Both the position numbers and the translations under genes were made by a program. Shown here piece by piece: positions 8,811-17,864 of a stretch of 64,000 nt of DNA. The notes under the pieces are model-generated. The model was not told the origin of the DNA and did not search any database. It worked only from the letters and a program-made list of their open reading frames with translations. Within the stretch, counting starts at the first letter, position 1; each line of letters opens with the position of its first letter. The DNA is taken from positions 186,001 to 250,000 of the forward strand of contig NZ_PYJN01000018.1 in assembly GCF_003025035.1 (NCBI RefSeq), given 5' to 3'. The stretch is from Rhizobium sp. SEMIA4064. Its GTDB lineage: Bacteria; Pseudomonadota; Alphaproteobacteria; Rhizobiales; Rhizobiaceae.

Positions 8811-9392
8811 TCACATAACGAGCGGCGAAACCCCGATAATCCACGCGTGCAGCTTCCAAATGATCAATCCCCAGACCACGATGCCGATGACGATGGCATA
8901 AAGATCGTATTTCGCCGAAACGAAGGGCCGCAGGGAAATCTCGCCCGCGCGTTCGCGCCGCTTCAGCGATATCCGCATGATAACGCCCCAGGCCAGGAAG
9001 GCGGCAAACAACAGCATGGCGGCGCCATCGCCATTGGAAAGCAGATGCGCGAAGGCCCAGATCTTCACCGACAGCACCATCGGATGCTTCGTCCTGACCG
9101 CGATATGCCCTGCCGGCAGCAGAGAGGCGACAAGACAGATCAGTGCAAAAAGCATTAGCAGGATGGTGATATGGCTCATCCAGAATGGCGGAGACCAGAT
9201 CGGGGTCGAATCGCGCGCTTGCCCGAAGCCGTAGATCAATAGAATCAGCGTGACGATGCTGGCAATCGAATATCCGATCTTCCAGCCGCCCTCGCCGAGA
9301 CTCTCGATCATCGAGCGGCGGAAGCCGGGTATCACGACGCGGATCAGATGAATACCAAGGAAAAGGATGATGCCAAGGATGAGCAGTGACAT
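8811..9392 (-). CDS. NnrU family membrane protein
   Basis: A 193-residue integral membrane protein with about five to six hydrophobic segments. It carries the family's features HPMVLSVKIWAFAHLLSNGD and a loop with RTKHPM. NnrU was named from denitrification loci, but the family is widespread and its biochemical role is not established. It lies about 100 bases upstream of the yfgM-like gene on the same strand. No nitric oxide or nitrite reductase genes are nearby, so a denitrification role is not supported here. Confidence 0.82.
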   Translation of the reverse strand: MSLLILGIILFLGIHLIRVVIPGFRRSMIESLGEGGWKIGYSIASIVTLILLIYGFGQARDSTPIWSPPFWMSHITILLMLFALICLVASLLPAGHIAVRTKHPMVLSVKIWAFAHLLSNGDGAAMLLFAAFLAWGVIMRISLKRRERAGEISLRPFVSAKYDLYAIVIGIVVWGLIIWKLHAWIIGVSPLVM

Positions 9393-9566
9393 GAGTGAAA
9401 TCCTGTTCGTGTCTTATAGAGACACCAGTATCGACTATGGCGAAAAATTGCCAGCGGGACCGCAGCTTTGCCGCATTTGACCGGCAGGGAGGCAAGAAAG
9501 CTAAGCATCTCTCCCGAACCGCATGTTCACGCTGCGAAAAGCGTGAAGCGGATTACGGACAAGATC

Positions 9567-10577
9567 ATGCCCACCTCCACAATTTTCACGGTGCCCATGT
9601 TTCGTTTTGTCTCTTTCACCTCCCTCGCCCTCTCCTTTGCCTTGCCGGCAATTGCCGAGGCTCAAGAAAAGCCGAAGCAATTGGTAATGATCTCTTTCGA
9701 CGGCGCACATGACAATGCGCTGTGGACGAAGAGCCGCGAGATCGCTTCGCGCAACGGCGCACATTTCACCTACTTCCTGTCCTGCACCTTCCTGATGAAC
9801 CGCGATCAGGCCAAGGTCTATCAGGCGCCGGGACAGAGAGCCGGCAAATCGAATGTCGGTTTCGCCAAGAGCGAGGACGACGTGCACACGCGTATCGCCA
9901 ATATCTGGGGCGCACATCTCGAAGGCCACGATATTTCCAGCCACGCCTGCGGCCATTTCGACGGCAAAGCATGGACATCGGCAGACTGGCAGCAGGAATT
10001 CATGAATGCCCGCATCGCGCTACGCGATGCCTGGAAGAACGTCGGCGAAGCGGACAAGGAACCACCGGGCTGGCAGGAATTTGCGACGAAAGACGTCAAA
10101 GGTTTCCGCGCGCCCTATCTTTCGACCAGCGACGGCCTGATGCCCGCCGAAAAGGCCGTGGGTTTCCAGTACGACGCCAGCCTGGTGACCAAAGGCCCGG
10201 CATTGCCGCAGGTGGTCGACGGCATCTACCGCTTTGGCCTGCCGCTGATCCCTGAGGGTCCGGACCACCATCCGGTGATCGGCATGGACTATAATCTCTA
10301 TGTTCACCATTCCAAGGGCGTCGAAGACAAGGCGGATTCCAAGTCCTTCGAAGACCGCACCTTCGATGCATTCGAAGCCGCCTTCGCCAAGCAATATAAT
10401 GGCGACCGCATCCCGCTGCAGCTCGGCTTCCATTTCGTCGAAATGAACGACGGCGCCTATTGGCGCGCGCTTGATCGCTTCGTCAGCGACGTCTGCCACA
10501 AGGACGGCGTTGCCTGCGTCAGCTATTCCCAGGCGATCCCATTGATCGCGGCGCGAGGCAAAGCGCAACAGGGGTGA
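9567..10577 (+). CDS. Secreted polysaccharide deacetylase family protein
   Basis: An exported NodB-homology (carbohydrate esterase 4-like) protein. A signal peptide begins at MFRFVSFTSLALSF and probably ends after AIAEA, so ATG 9597 is an alternative start to 9567; neither has a strong ribosome site. Catalytic-type motifs are SFDGAHDN (motif 1, with the second Asp of the usual TFDDG replaced), SSHACGH (motif 2, the two metal-binding histidines) and FRAPY (motif 3). The protein therefore probably hydrolyses N- or O-acetyl groups of a cell-envelope or extracellular glycan. The altered motif 1 puts it in a divergent subgroup. A strong terminator follows. Confidence 0.82.
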   Translation: MPTSTIFTVPMFRFVSFTSLALSFALPAIAEAQEKPKQLVMISFDGAHDNALWTKSREIASRNGAHFTYFLSCTFLMNRDQAKVYQAPGQRAGKSNVGFAKSEDDVHTRIANIWGAHLEGHDISSHACGHFDGKAWTSADWQQEFMNARIALRDAWKNVGEADKEPPGWQEFATKDVKGFRAPYLSTSDGLMPAEKAVGFQYDASLVTKGPALPQVVDGIYRFGLPLIPEGPDHHPVIGMDYNLYVHHSKGVEDKADSKSFEDRTFDAFEAAFAKQYNGDRIPLQLGFHFVEMNDGAYWRALDRFVSDVCHKDGVACVSYSQAIPLIAARGKAQQG

Positions 10578-10681
10578 GGAGCGGTTGGGCGAGCCCGAGC
10601 AAAGCTAAGGCCGGTGGTGCGGCAAGCGGAGGCTCCTCGATTAGCCTAACGCTCCCAATTTCCCGCCATTGGTATCATTGA

Positions 10682-10707
10682 AAAAGGCTCCGCTTCCGGA
10701 GCCTTTT
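10682..10707. terminator. Bidirectional rho-independent terminator
   Basis: A perfect 11-bp stem (AAAAGGCTCCG / CGGAGCCTTTT) with a CTTC tetraloop, flanked by A and T runs. It lies between the convergent deacetylase and bacA genes and can serve both. Confidence 0.93.
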
Positions 10708-10717
10708 CCTTGTTTCA

Positions 10718-11983
10718 TTACCCATCGACATGCACGATGCCGGTCTCACGCTCCAGATAAGTCTGGTCGATCTTCGGTAACGGCTCATCATCGATCGCCG
10801 CTTCGAAAGCCTTGAGGCGCTTGTGGATCGACAGGAGCTCGATGATCGTCGTCCAGGAGTTGACGAGATACTGGAACGAATTGCTGACCTGGCCAAAGGC
10901 GGTCGCGATCTGCTGATAGATGCCGTAGGTGATCGCGCCGGCGACAAAGGTCGGAACCAGCATGAACAACACGAACATCGAGTCCGCCTGCAGATAGAAA
11001 TAGCGGGCGACGTTGAAATAGACGTAGTGGAAGTAAATGCGGTAATAGTTCCGCCTGACATTCGCGAAGAGCTCTCCGACGGTCGCCGGCTGCGCACGCT
11101 CGCCATTGTCTTCGCCGTAAACGAGCTCCTTGCGGTAAGCTGCTTCCACACGCTGGTTCTTAAAATTCAGGCCGGGCAGCTTGATGCCGGCAACCGCCAG
11201 CAACACCGTGCCGAAAGCCGACCAGAAGAGCGCCAGCCAGAAGAGCGAATGGGAAATCTTGCCGATGATCGGCAGTTCGGTGACATAGCTCGAAAGCGCA
11301 AGCAGAATCGGCAGAAACACGATCAGCGTCATCACCGAGTTGATCAGGCTGATGCCCAATCCTTCCAGGGTGCTGGAAAAACGCATCGTATCTTCCTGCA
11401 CACGCTGCGAAGCGCCTTCGATGTGACGCAGCTTTTCCCATTTCGACATGTAGAAGCTGTTCATCGCCGTACGCCAGCGGAAGATATAATGGCTGGTGTA
11501 GAAATCCGTCAGGATGGAGACGAACATGCTGAGGAAGGCGATCTGCGCGAAGATTATCATCAACGTGTAGAAGCTCTCCACCGTCACCCCAGGCTGTTTC
11601 GTGAGCGCAGCCTGCAGGAGGTCACCGAAAGGACGGCGGAAGTTGTTGACGACGACGGACACCTGGACACCGAAATAGGTGACCAGAATGATCAGCGCCG
11701 AGCCCCAGATCGACCAGAGCTTCCAGGGATGATCCCAGGCTTTGATGTGCCATGCCCCGCAGAAAATCGCGGTGCATAAAAAGAAAAACCCGTAGAACCA
11801 GAGATTCCCCCACAACACGAAATAGCTGAGGTCATAGGGCTCCTGCCCTTCCGCAGGCATGACGAAACCGAGATGCGTCCCCAAATCGGAAAGAGACGCA
11901 TACCAGACTGCTATGCAGAGAATCGTCCAGACCACCATCGAGGTGAAGAACAGCTTTGGCTGGGGGAAGAAAGAGTGAAACAC
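10718..11983 (-). CDS. bacA: Peptide antibiotic transporter BacA (SbmA/BacA family)
   Basis: Inner-membrane, proton-driven importer of peptides, about 421 residues. In legume symbionts BacA takes up host NCR peptides and is needed for bacteroid survival; it also affects very-long-chain fatty acid modification of lipid A. Diagnostic stretches shared with E. coli SbmA include FRWRTAMN, LRHIEGASQRVQEDTMRF, GIKLPGLNFKNQRVEAAYRK and YLVNSWTTIIELLSIHKRL. Several membrane helices are evident and there is no ATPase domain, which excludes the BclA class. I choose GTG 11983 (MFHSFFPQPK, matching the MFxSFFPxP start of SbmA) over TTG 11992. It is divergent from the PadR gene, and a terminator lies just downstream. 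Confidence 0.95.
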   Translation of the reverse strand: MFHSFFPQPKLFFTSMVVWTILCIAVWYASLSDLGTHLGFVMPAEGQEPYDLSYFVLWGNLWFYGFFFLCTAIFCGAWHIKAWDHPWKLWSIWGSALIILVTYFGVQVSVVVNNFRRPFGDLLQAALTKQPGVTVESFYTLMIIFAQIAFLSMFVSILTDFYTSHYIFRWRTAMNSFYMSKWEKLRHIEGASQRVQEDTMRFSSTLEGLGISLINSVMTLIVFLPILLALSSYVTELPIIGKISHSLFWLALFWSAFGTVLLAVAGIKLPGLNFKNQRVEAAYRKELVYGEDNGERAQPATVGELFANVRRNYYRIYFHYVYFNVARYFYLQADSMFVLFMLVPTFVAGAITYGIYQQIATAFGQVSNSFQYLVNSWTTIIELLSIHKRLKAFEAAIDDEPLPKIDQTYLERETGIVHVDG

Positions 11984-12084
11984 GGGAGGCAAGCTTTCTT
12001 GATTGGGTCAGCGACCGCAATGACGTTTATTCGCGGCGAACCTAAGGCACTTCGCTGGAGGCGGCAACCGGCCTTGGCTTATTC

Positions 12085-12098
12085 TTACATAGATGTAA
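12085..12098. promoter_or_regulatory. Palindrome TTACAT-AG-ATGTAA upstream of bacA
   Basis: A perfect 6-2-6 inverted repeat about 100 bases before the bacA start. It could be a regulator site for bacA; the binding protein is unknown. Confidence 0.35.
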
Positions 12099-12231
12099 TC
12101 GCTTATCCCATGATCGTGATGCGATTGTTCAGCCACGGTTTCCCTTTTTAGGAAGGCCACCCTGTCGCCGTTCAGAGATCCGGCAACCCCTTCACTGCAA
12201 AAATCCCGTGCCCTCTTGCAGAATTCTATCT

Positions 12232-12266
12232 TACGATATATATCGTACGACATGACGAACGATATA
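12232..12266. promoter_or_regulatory. Candidate PadR operator
   Basis: A perfect 16-bp palindrome, TACGATATATATCGTA (12232-12247), lies 46 bases before the padR-type start. A third half-site, ACGATATA (12259-12266), repeats the arm. Two-fold symmetric AT-rich sites of this kind are usual for PadR repressors that control their own genes. The assignment is by position. Confidence 0.55.
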
Positions 12267-12293
12267 AACCCTCGTCATCAAAGGAGATACATT

Positions 12294-12977
12294 ATGAGAG
12301 GCTTTAGAGATCGCATGTGCGGCGATAGCTTTGACACCATCGAGGCATATATCCTACGACATGGCGAAAGCCGTGATTCACACGGGAGGCACAGGAGAGA
12401 CTTCATGAGAGGCTTCAAGGGCGGCATGTTCGGCGGCGGCTTTCGCACCGGCCGAAAATTCGATGCCGCTGATCTGCAGCTCATCATTCTCGCCCTGCTT
12501 TCCGAGCAGCCGCGGCATGGCTATGAACTGATCAAGACCCTGGAAGAGCGCTCCGGCGGCTTCTATGTGCCGAGCCCCGGCGTCATCTACCCCGCCCTCA
12601 CCTACCTGGAAGAGACGGGCCTGGCCGAAGTCGAAGCGAGCGGCACGAAGAAACTCTACCGCATCACTGAAAACGGTCAGAAGCGCGTCGAGGAAAACCA
12701 GGCGCTGGTCGAGGCGACGCTCGCCAAGCTCAGCGCCATTGGCGAGAAGATGGCGCATGTCAGGCGCGTCTTTGGCGGCGAAGATGCCGGCGACGATGAA
12801 GGCCGCGAAGGCCCGTTCGGCCGCGATGCCGGCGATGTTCACCTCGCACGCCAGCTTCTGCGCTCGGCGCTGCGCTCGAAATATCCATGGAGCAAGGCTG
12901 AAGGCGCGCGCATCGCCGCAATTCTCGAACGCGCCGCCGCCGATATCATCCGCGGCGAGACGAAGGCGGAAGACTAA
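12294..12977 (+). CDS. PadR family transcriptional regulator
   Basis: Winged-helix repressor with the PadR core AADLQLIILALLSEQPRHGYELIKTLEE, then SPGVIYPALTYLEETGLAEVE, and a C-terminal helical dimerisation region. ATG 12294 has AAGGAG (12281-12286) 7 bases upstream. A second in-frame start at 12405 also has its own AGGAG, and both begin with Met-Arg-Gly-Phe. The segment between them looks like an imperfect duplication of the 5' end. The core domain begins after the second start, so the shorter 190-residue form would be complete. The gene is divergent from bacA. Confidence 0.87.
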   Translation: MRGFRDRMCGDSFDTIEAYILRHGESRDSHGRHRRDFMRGFKGGMFGGGFRTGRKFDAADLQLIILALLSEQPRHGYELIKTLEERSGGFYVPSPGVIYPALTYLEETGLAEVEASGTKKLYRITENGQKRVEENQALVEATLAKLSAIGEKMAHVRRVFGGEDAGDDEGREGPFGRDAGDVHLARQLLRSALRSKYPWSKAEGARIAAILERAAADIIRGETKAED

Positions 12978-12988
12978 GGTCTAGCCGC

Positions 12989-13741
12989 TTAGTTGTCCGC
13001 CAAGGTCAGGATGACAGGCCCGTTGCGGGTGGCGACGACGGTATGCTCGAACTGAACCGTGGGCGCGCGCGGATCGGCATAGAGCGTCCAGGCATCATCG
13101 CCGCCCTCCGCCCAGCTTGCGCCGAGCGATAGGAACGGCTCGACGGTGAAGACGAGGCCGTCCTGCATGATGCGGGTCTCGTCCGGATCAGCCCAGGTAG
13201 ACACTTCCGCCGGTTCCTCATGCAGCGAACGGCCGATGCCATGGCTCGCAAGATTGGCGATCAGCGTATAACGGTTCTTCTGGGCGAAAGCACCAACGGC
13301 GTGGCCGATCTTCGAGAAAGGCGCGCCGCTGCGCACCTGGTTCAGCCCAACCCAGAGCGCCCGCTTGCCGTCGCGGCAAAGACGTTCGATCTTCGGCTTG
13401 ACCGGCGGCACGGCAAAGGACGAGCCGGTATCGGCGAAGAAACCATCCTTCTCCGCGGAAACATCGAGATTGACGAGATCGCCGGCCTGGATCACCCGCG
13501 GACCGGGAATGCCATGCGCCACTTCCTCATTGACGCTGATGCAGGTGGCGCCGGGAAATTTGTAAACAAGTTCCGGCGCCGAGCGGGCGCCGGCATCGTC
13601 CAGCACCTTGCGGCCAATATTGTCGAGTTCCAGTGTGGTGATGCCCGGCTCCAGCGCCGCAGCCATCGCCTGTATGGCGTTGGCGCAGATGCGGCCGATT
13701 TCTTTCAGCTTGGTCAGTTCGTCGTCGTTCGAGATGATCAT
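12989..13741 (-). CDS. map: Methionine aminopeptidase type I
   Basis: Cytosolic metalloprotease that removes the initiator methionine, 250 residues. The five metal ligands are all present: Asp93, Asp104, His167, Glu201 and Glu232, with substrate-contact histidines His76 and His174. There is no N-terminal zinc-finger extension, so it is the short type Ia form. It is convergent with the PadR gene. In rhizobia more than one map copy can occur; whether this is the essential one cannot be told here. Confidence 0.95.
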   Translation of the reverse strand: MIISNDDELTKLKEIGRICANAIQAMAAALEPGITTLELDNIGRKVLDDAGARSAPELVYKFPGATCISVNEEVAHGIPGPRVIQAGDLVNLDVSAEKDGFFADTGSSFAVPPVKPKIERLCRDGKRALWVGLNQVRSGAPFSKIGHAVGAFAQKNRYTLIANLASHGIGRSLHEEPAEVSTWADPDETRIMQDGLVFTVEPFLSLGASWAEGGDDAWTLYADPRAPTVQFEHTVVATRNGPVILTLADN

Positions 13742-13781
13742 TCAAAGCTTCCGGATAGCATGCGTCTGTTCGGACAGGCGT

Positions 13782-14843
13782 TCAAGCCGTCGCTTTCGCC
13801 TCTTCGCTTTCTTCAGTCAATGCCTTTCTGACAAGCGGCGCGACTTTCGTGCCGTAAAGCTCGATCCCGCGCATGATCTGCTCATGCGGCATTGTGCCGA
13901 TCGCCATCTGCAGCAGGAAGCGATCATTCTTGAACAGCTTGTGATGAGCGACGATCTTCTGCGCCACCACTTCGGGATCGCCGACGAAGAGCGCACCATG
14001 CGGCCCGCGCGATTGGTCGAAATGTGCCCGGCTCGTCGGTCCCCAGCCGCGCTCGCGGCCAATCCGGTTCATCACCTCGGCCTGCGGGCCATAGAACTGA
14101 TCGGCGGCGGCCTCAGTCGTACCGGCTACGAAGCCGTGAACATTGATGCTGGTTTTTAGCTTGGCTGCATCCTGCCCGGCGCGGCGGGCGGCCTCGCGGT
14201 AGAGATCGATGAGCGGCGCAAACCGGCGCGGCTCGCCGCCGATGATGGCAAGTGCCATCGGCAGACCAAGGGCACCGGCGCGCGCAACTGACTGCGGCGT
14301 GCCGCCGACTGCCACCCAGATCGGCAAGGGATCCTGCAGCGGTCGGGGATAGACCCCTCGCCCATGGATCGGTGGGCGGAGTTCGCCTGTCCAATTCACC
14401 TGTTCGCTCTCACGGATCGCCAACAGCAGGTCGAGCTTTTCCTCGAAAAGCTGGTCGTAATCTTCGAGATTGTAACCGAAGAGCGGGAAGGACTCGATGA
14501 ACGAGCCTCGTCCCGCCATGATCTCGGCGCGGCCGTTGGAAATGAGGTCGAGCGTCGAAAACTGCTGGAATACGCGCACCGGATCGTCCGAACTCAGCAC
14601 CGTCACGGCACTGGTCAACCGGATGTTCTTCGTCTTTGCCGCAGCCGCCGCAAGGGCGACGGCCGGAGCCGATGCTGCGTAATCCGGGCGATGATGCTCG
14701 CCGAGCCCGAAGACATCGAGACCGACCTGATCGGCCAGCTCGATCTCCGCGATCAAATTCTTCAGGCGACGCGCCGCTTCCGCACCCTTGTTGAGGGCGG
14801 GATTGGGATCGACGTCCGCGAAGGTATAGAGACCAAGTTCCAT
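13782..14843 (-). CDS. LLM-class flavin-dependent oxidoreductase
   Basis: A bacterial-luciferase-like monooxygenase of about 353 residues with a TIM-barrel fold that uses reduced FMN or F420-type flavin. Typical segments are [11 protein letters not shown] at the start, [17 protein letters not shown] (the common EHH motif), [27 protein letters not shown] and [17 protein letters not shown] choose ATG 14843 because GGGA lies 9 bases upstream and the strand order begins the barrel there; an ATG at 14864 adds seven residues without a ribosome site. The substrate is unknown. It lies 40 bases upstream of map on the same strand. Confidence 0.88.
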   Translation of the reverse strand: MELGLYTFADVDPNPALNKGAEAARRLKNLIAEIELADQVGLDVFGLGEHHRPDYAASAPAVALAAAAAKTKNIRLTSAVTVLSSDDPVRVFQQFSTLDLISNGRAEIMAGRGSFIESFPLFGYNLEDYDQLFEEKLDLLLAIRESEQVNWTGELRPPIHGRGVYPRPLQDPLPIWVAVGGTPQSVARAGALGLPMALAIIGGEPRRFAPLIDLYREAARRAGQDAAKLKTSINVHGFVAGTTEAAADQFYGPQAEVMNRIGRERGWGPTSRAHFDQSRGPHGALFVGDPEVVAQKIVAHHKLFKNDRFLLQMAIGTMPHEQIMRGIELYGTKVAPLVRKALTEESEEAKATA

Positions 14844-15019
14844 GATAAAAATCCCATCTGTCATTGACGGACGAAATAGGAAGGCAAGGCTGATACCGCA
14901 AATATGAATTGTCGAACGGTTTGTTCGACAATGTTGATACTAAGCCTCTAATTCGAATCCGAATTCAACAGCTTGTCCGCCGCTTCGGAATCGACATCGG
15001 AAGCCCTTGATGCTGGACA

Positions 15020-15532
15020 TCAAAGGCGCGGATCGTCCGACAGCAACGCCCAGCGTTCATGGTCGCACCAGACGCCGCCGATCCTCAGATATTTGGGTGA
15101 GAAACCTTCCTTGCGGAAGCCGAGCCTTTGCACCAAGGCGATGGAGGCATGGTTCGCGGGCTGAATATTAGCCTCCAGCCGATGCAGGCCGATATCGTCG
15201 AAACCATGGGCGACTGCCAGACGTAGTGCCTCGGTCATGAAACCCTGGCCGGCAAAGGCCACCATGCCGTGATAGCCGAGAAAGGCGCTGCGGAAACCGC
15301 CCCAAACCACCTGGCTGATATTGACCACTCCGACGATACCGCCCGAACCGGCATCGCGCGCAACCAGGCCGATATTGGATCCGGTCACGGTTTGCCCGAA
15401 CCAGGCATCGAAGCCATCCCGATCCAGGAAGGGATAGGCCCATGGCGTATGATAAGCGCGGCTCGCTATATTCGCCGCGATCAGTTCGCCAGCATCGGAT
15501 TGCCTGACTGGTGCGATGGTGACTTGCGGCAT
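15020..15532 (-). CDS. GNAT acetyltransferase, RimJ/RimL-like
   Basis: A 170-residue N-acetyltransferase with the acetyl-CoA-binding region FAGQGFMTEALRLAVAHGF and the C-terminal HRLEANIQPANHASIALVQR plus LGFRKEGFSPKYLRI, which place it close to RimJ (ribosomal protein S5 alanine N-acetyltransferase). The start at 15532 (MPQVTIAPVR) fits the family; a longer frame to 15598 would overlap the DoxX-like gene. Its true substrate is unknown. Confidence 0.88.
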   Translation of the reverse strand: MPQVTIAPVRQSDAGELIAANIASRAYHTPWAYPFLDRDGFDAWFGQTVTGSNIGLVARDAGSGGIVGVVNISQVVWGGFRSAFLGYHGMVAFAGQGFMTEALRLAVAHGFDDIGLHRLEANIQPANHASIALVQRLGFRKEGFSPKYLRIGGVWCDHERWALLSDDPRL

Positions 15533-15594
15533 GGCTCGCTCCACAAATAGATGTGGCAGCGAGGCATAGCAAATCGAATCCAAAATCAACAGCT

Positions 15595-16008
15595 TCAACG
15601 CAGGAACGGAATCATTTTCCGAACCGCTTCATAGCGAAGATAAAGTCCGCCCCAGGCGATGACGCCGAGGTAGAAACCGAACAGCAGATGCGAGAACACC
15701 GGGCTGCCGACCCTGAGATGCGTCGCCATCGCCCCACCGAGCAGACCGGTGAGAAGGATCGCGCCGAGAACCGATGTCTGGGGAATGGCGTATAGAACTG
15801 CGCAAAGAAGCGTGATGGCACCGAGCAGCCGCGCCAATGCCGGATCGGCGGAATAGCCGAGAGCTTCCATAGTCTCCGTAACCACAGGCAAAGGAATGAG
15901 CTTGATCGCGCCGTCAAAAACAAGAAAGGCGACGATCAGGCCGCTGAGGATCGTGCCGGCCACACGCTGCACCCGAGAACTGGATGGTGATTCCATTGCA
16001 TAAAACAT
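15595..16008 (-). CDS. DoxX-like family membrane protein
   Basis: A 137-residue protein with four hydrophobic helices, beginning with a short cytoplasmic segment. FDGAIKLIPLPVVTETMEALGY, then a loop and a second helical pair, are typical of DoxX-like small membrane proteins. It may start at the internal ATG 15996 (MESPSSS). Such proteins often neighbour SRPBCC and ECF sigma genes, as here: the SRPBCC gene lies directly upstream on the same strand. The biochemical role is unknown. Confidence 0.78.
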   Translation of the reverse strand: MFYAMESPSSSRVQRVAGTILSGLIVAFLVFDGAIKLIPLPVVTETMEALGYSADPALARLLGAITLLCAVLYAIPQTSVLGAILLTGLLGGAMATHLRVGSPVFSHLLFGFYLGVIAWGGLYLRYEAVRKMIPFLR

Positions 16009-16038
16009 TGCTGTATCCCCCGGAATTGAATCAACAAT

Positions 16039-16509
16039 TCAGATCTTCGACGCCAGCGCCGCGAGCTGGTCGGTGCACTGGCCCCACCCCTCGTGAAACC
16101 CCATCTTCTCATGCGCCTCGCGATCCTCCGCCGTCCAATGCAGGACCGTCGCGGTATAGCGTGTCTTGCCATTGCCGAGATCGTCGAGCTGGATGGTGCC
16201 CACCATGAAGGGTTTGGCCGAGGGTACCCACGCGCTGGTGAAGGCATCCGTGAACACGATCCGCTCGTTCGGAACGACCTCGAGATAGACGCCGACGTTC
16301 GGGTACTCCTCCCCGTCCGGACTGCGCATGGTGATGGAGCTTGTGCCGCCGGCGCGAACGTCGAGTTCGGCCGCCGAAATCGTCCAGGGCAGCGGCGCAA
16401 ACCATTGCTTCACAAGGTCCGCTTCCGTCCAGCATCGATAGATCTTCTCGCGCGGAGCATCGATGATGCGGGTAAGAGAAAGTTCGAGGCGTGCATTCTG
16501 TTCGGTCAC
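16039..16509 (-). CDS. SRPBCC (AHSA1-like) domain protein
   Basis: A 156-residue START-like lipid- or ligand-binding protein of the AHSA1 subgroup. It carries LTRIIDAPREKIYRCWTEADLVKQWF at the N-terminus and GWGQCTDQLAAL near the C-terminus, which is the usual pattern. These proteins bind small hydrophobic ligands, and many are co-encoded with YciI and ECF sigma proteins. It lies about 100 bases downstream of the ECF sigma gene on the same strand, 30 bases before the DoxX-like gene, so it is probably part of the same regulated group. Confidence 0.88.
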   Translation of the reverse strand: MTEQNARLELSLTRIIDAPREKIYRCWTEADLVKQWFAPLPWTISAAELDVRAGGTSSITMRSPDGEEYPNVGVYLEVVPNERIVFTDAFTSAWVPSAKPFMVGTIQLDDLGNGKTRYTATVLHWTAEDREAHEKMGFHEGWGQCTDQLAALASKI

Positions 16510-16607
16510 GGCGTGTTCCTTTCTTTCGCGTGAAACGGCCTGATCGGCCTATGTCTCAAGGACGTTGACGTCAGCCTCTTCCCGACATGGAAGGACGGAT
16601 TTTTTGA

Positions 16608-17864
16608 TTATTTTGCAATTGCCGGAACCGCGGCGCTGAGGCGGTCGAGCTGATGACGGATATGGGCGGCTTCGGCGGGCGAATGGGCCAGCGCGATTGC
16701 ACGGTCGAAGGCAACGTGCGCCTCACGCGGCCGCCCTAATTGGGCAAGAAGACCGCCCCGAAGCCCGTGAAAATAGAAATAGCCATCGAGTTTATCCGTG
16801 AGCGCCTCGACCAAGGCCAGCGCCTCCTCCGGCCCTTTAAGCTTGGCAACTGCGACGGCGCGGTTCAGCGTCACGACTGGCGACGGGTGCAGCCGCTCCA
16901 GCGTTTGATAGAGCAGATCGATTTCCGCCCAATCCGTATCCTCGGCTCGCTTGGCGCGCGAATGCAGCGCGGCGATGGCGGCCTGAAGCTGGTAGGGTCC
17001 GGGGCGGCGATGGCGGATTGCCTTGTCGAGCAGAGCAAGCGCCTCATCGATCAATTGGCGGTTCCAGAGCGACCGGTCCTGGTCCTCCAGTAGAATGATC
17101 TGGCCGTCCGCATCGAAGCGGGCAGCATTCCGCGATTGCTGCAGCAGCATCAGCGCCAGCAGACCCATGATCTCAGGTTCCGCCTGAAAGATGCGCAGCA
17201 ACAACCGACCCAACCGGATTGCCTCATCGGCAAAGGCGGACGCCTCGCGGCCCGGTCCGCCGGCGGAATAACCCTCGTTATAGATGAGATAGATCATGGC
17301 GCTGACAAGCGCCACGCGCTCGGCCCGCTCGACCGCACCCGGCGTCTCGAAAGGCACGCCGGCGGCCGCAACACGCGCCTTGGCGCGGGTGATGCGTTGC
17401 TCCATCGCGCTTTCGCTGACGAGGAAGGCACGGGCGATCTGGGTCACCGAAAGGCCGGAGACGACGCGCAGCGCCAATGCGATCTGCTGCGTCGCCGGCA
17501 GGTCGGGATGACAGCAGATGAACAGCAATCGCAGAATATCGTCACGATAGTTGGAGCCGTCGAGCCGCTCGGCAATATCGCTTTCGGCGTCGCCGGTATC
17601 GGAGATCACCTCCTCATCCGGCAAGCCCTGCGTCTTCGACTGTTTGCGCACGGCGTCGATGCCGCTGTTGCGGCCGACGAAGATTAGCCAGGCGACGGGA
17701 TCGCGCGGCGGCCCCTTATCCGGCCATGTCTTCAAAGCTCTAAGACAAGCCTCCTGAAACGCCTCCTCGGCAATATCGAGATTACGGAAATACCGCAGCA
17801 ACGCGCCGAGCACCTGCGGCCGGGCATTGGTGAATGCGATATCGATCCAGGCGAGGTCCGTCAT
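16608..17864 (-). CDS. ECF RNA polymerase sigma factor with C-terminal TPR-like domain (ECF42-like)
   Basis: A 418-residue sigma factor, twice the size of a normal ECF sigma. Region 2 (FRNLDIAEEAFQEACLRALKTW, about residues 27-48) and region 4 (LSVTQIARAFLVSESAMEQRITRAKARV) are intact. A long helical C-terminal domain follows (ALLDKAIRHRRPGPYQLQAAI, AVVTLNRAVAVA-type repeats) in place of an anti-sigma factor. This is the layout of the group in which the C-terminal domain controls activity and the sigma gene is linked to a YciI (DGPF) gene. That partner overlaps here by 4 bases (ATGA), so the two are translationally coupled. Confidence 0.92.
   Translation of the reverse strand: MTDLAWIDIAFTNARPQVLGALLRYFRNLDIAEEAFQEACLRALKTWPDKGPPRDPVAWLIFVGRNSGIDAVRKQSKTQGLPDEEVISDTGDAESDIAERLDGSNYRDDILRLLFICCHPDLPATQQIALALRVVSGLSVTQIARAFLVSESAMEQRITRAKARVAAAGVPFETPGAVERAERVALVSAMIYLIYNEGYSAGGPGREASAFADEAIRLGRLLLRIFQAEPEIMGLLALMLLQQSRNAARFDADGQIILLEDQDRSLWNRQLIDEALALLDKAIRHRRPGPYQLQAAIAALHSRAKRAEDTDWAEIDLLYQTLERLHPSPVVTLNRAVAVAKLKGPEEALALVEALTDKLDGYFYFHGLRGGLLAQLGRPREAHVAFDRAIALAHSPAEAAHIRHQLDRLSAAVPAIAK

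Larger units (their letters stand above)
11984..12293. other. Divergent intergenic region between bacA and the PadR gene
   Basis: About 310 bases of promoter-like sequence serving two divergent genes. It contains two separate perfect palindromes, at 12085-12098 and 12232-12247, the latter followed by a further half-site. No gene is apparent in it. Confidence 0.6.

Noticed and set aside
12216..12293. Earlier starts of the PadR gene (12216 or 12252)
   Set aside because: The operator-like palindrome lies in this stretch and there is no ribosome site; ATG 12294 has AAGGAG at proper spacing.
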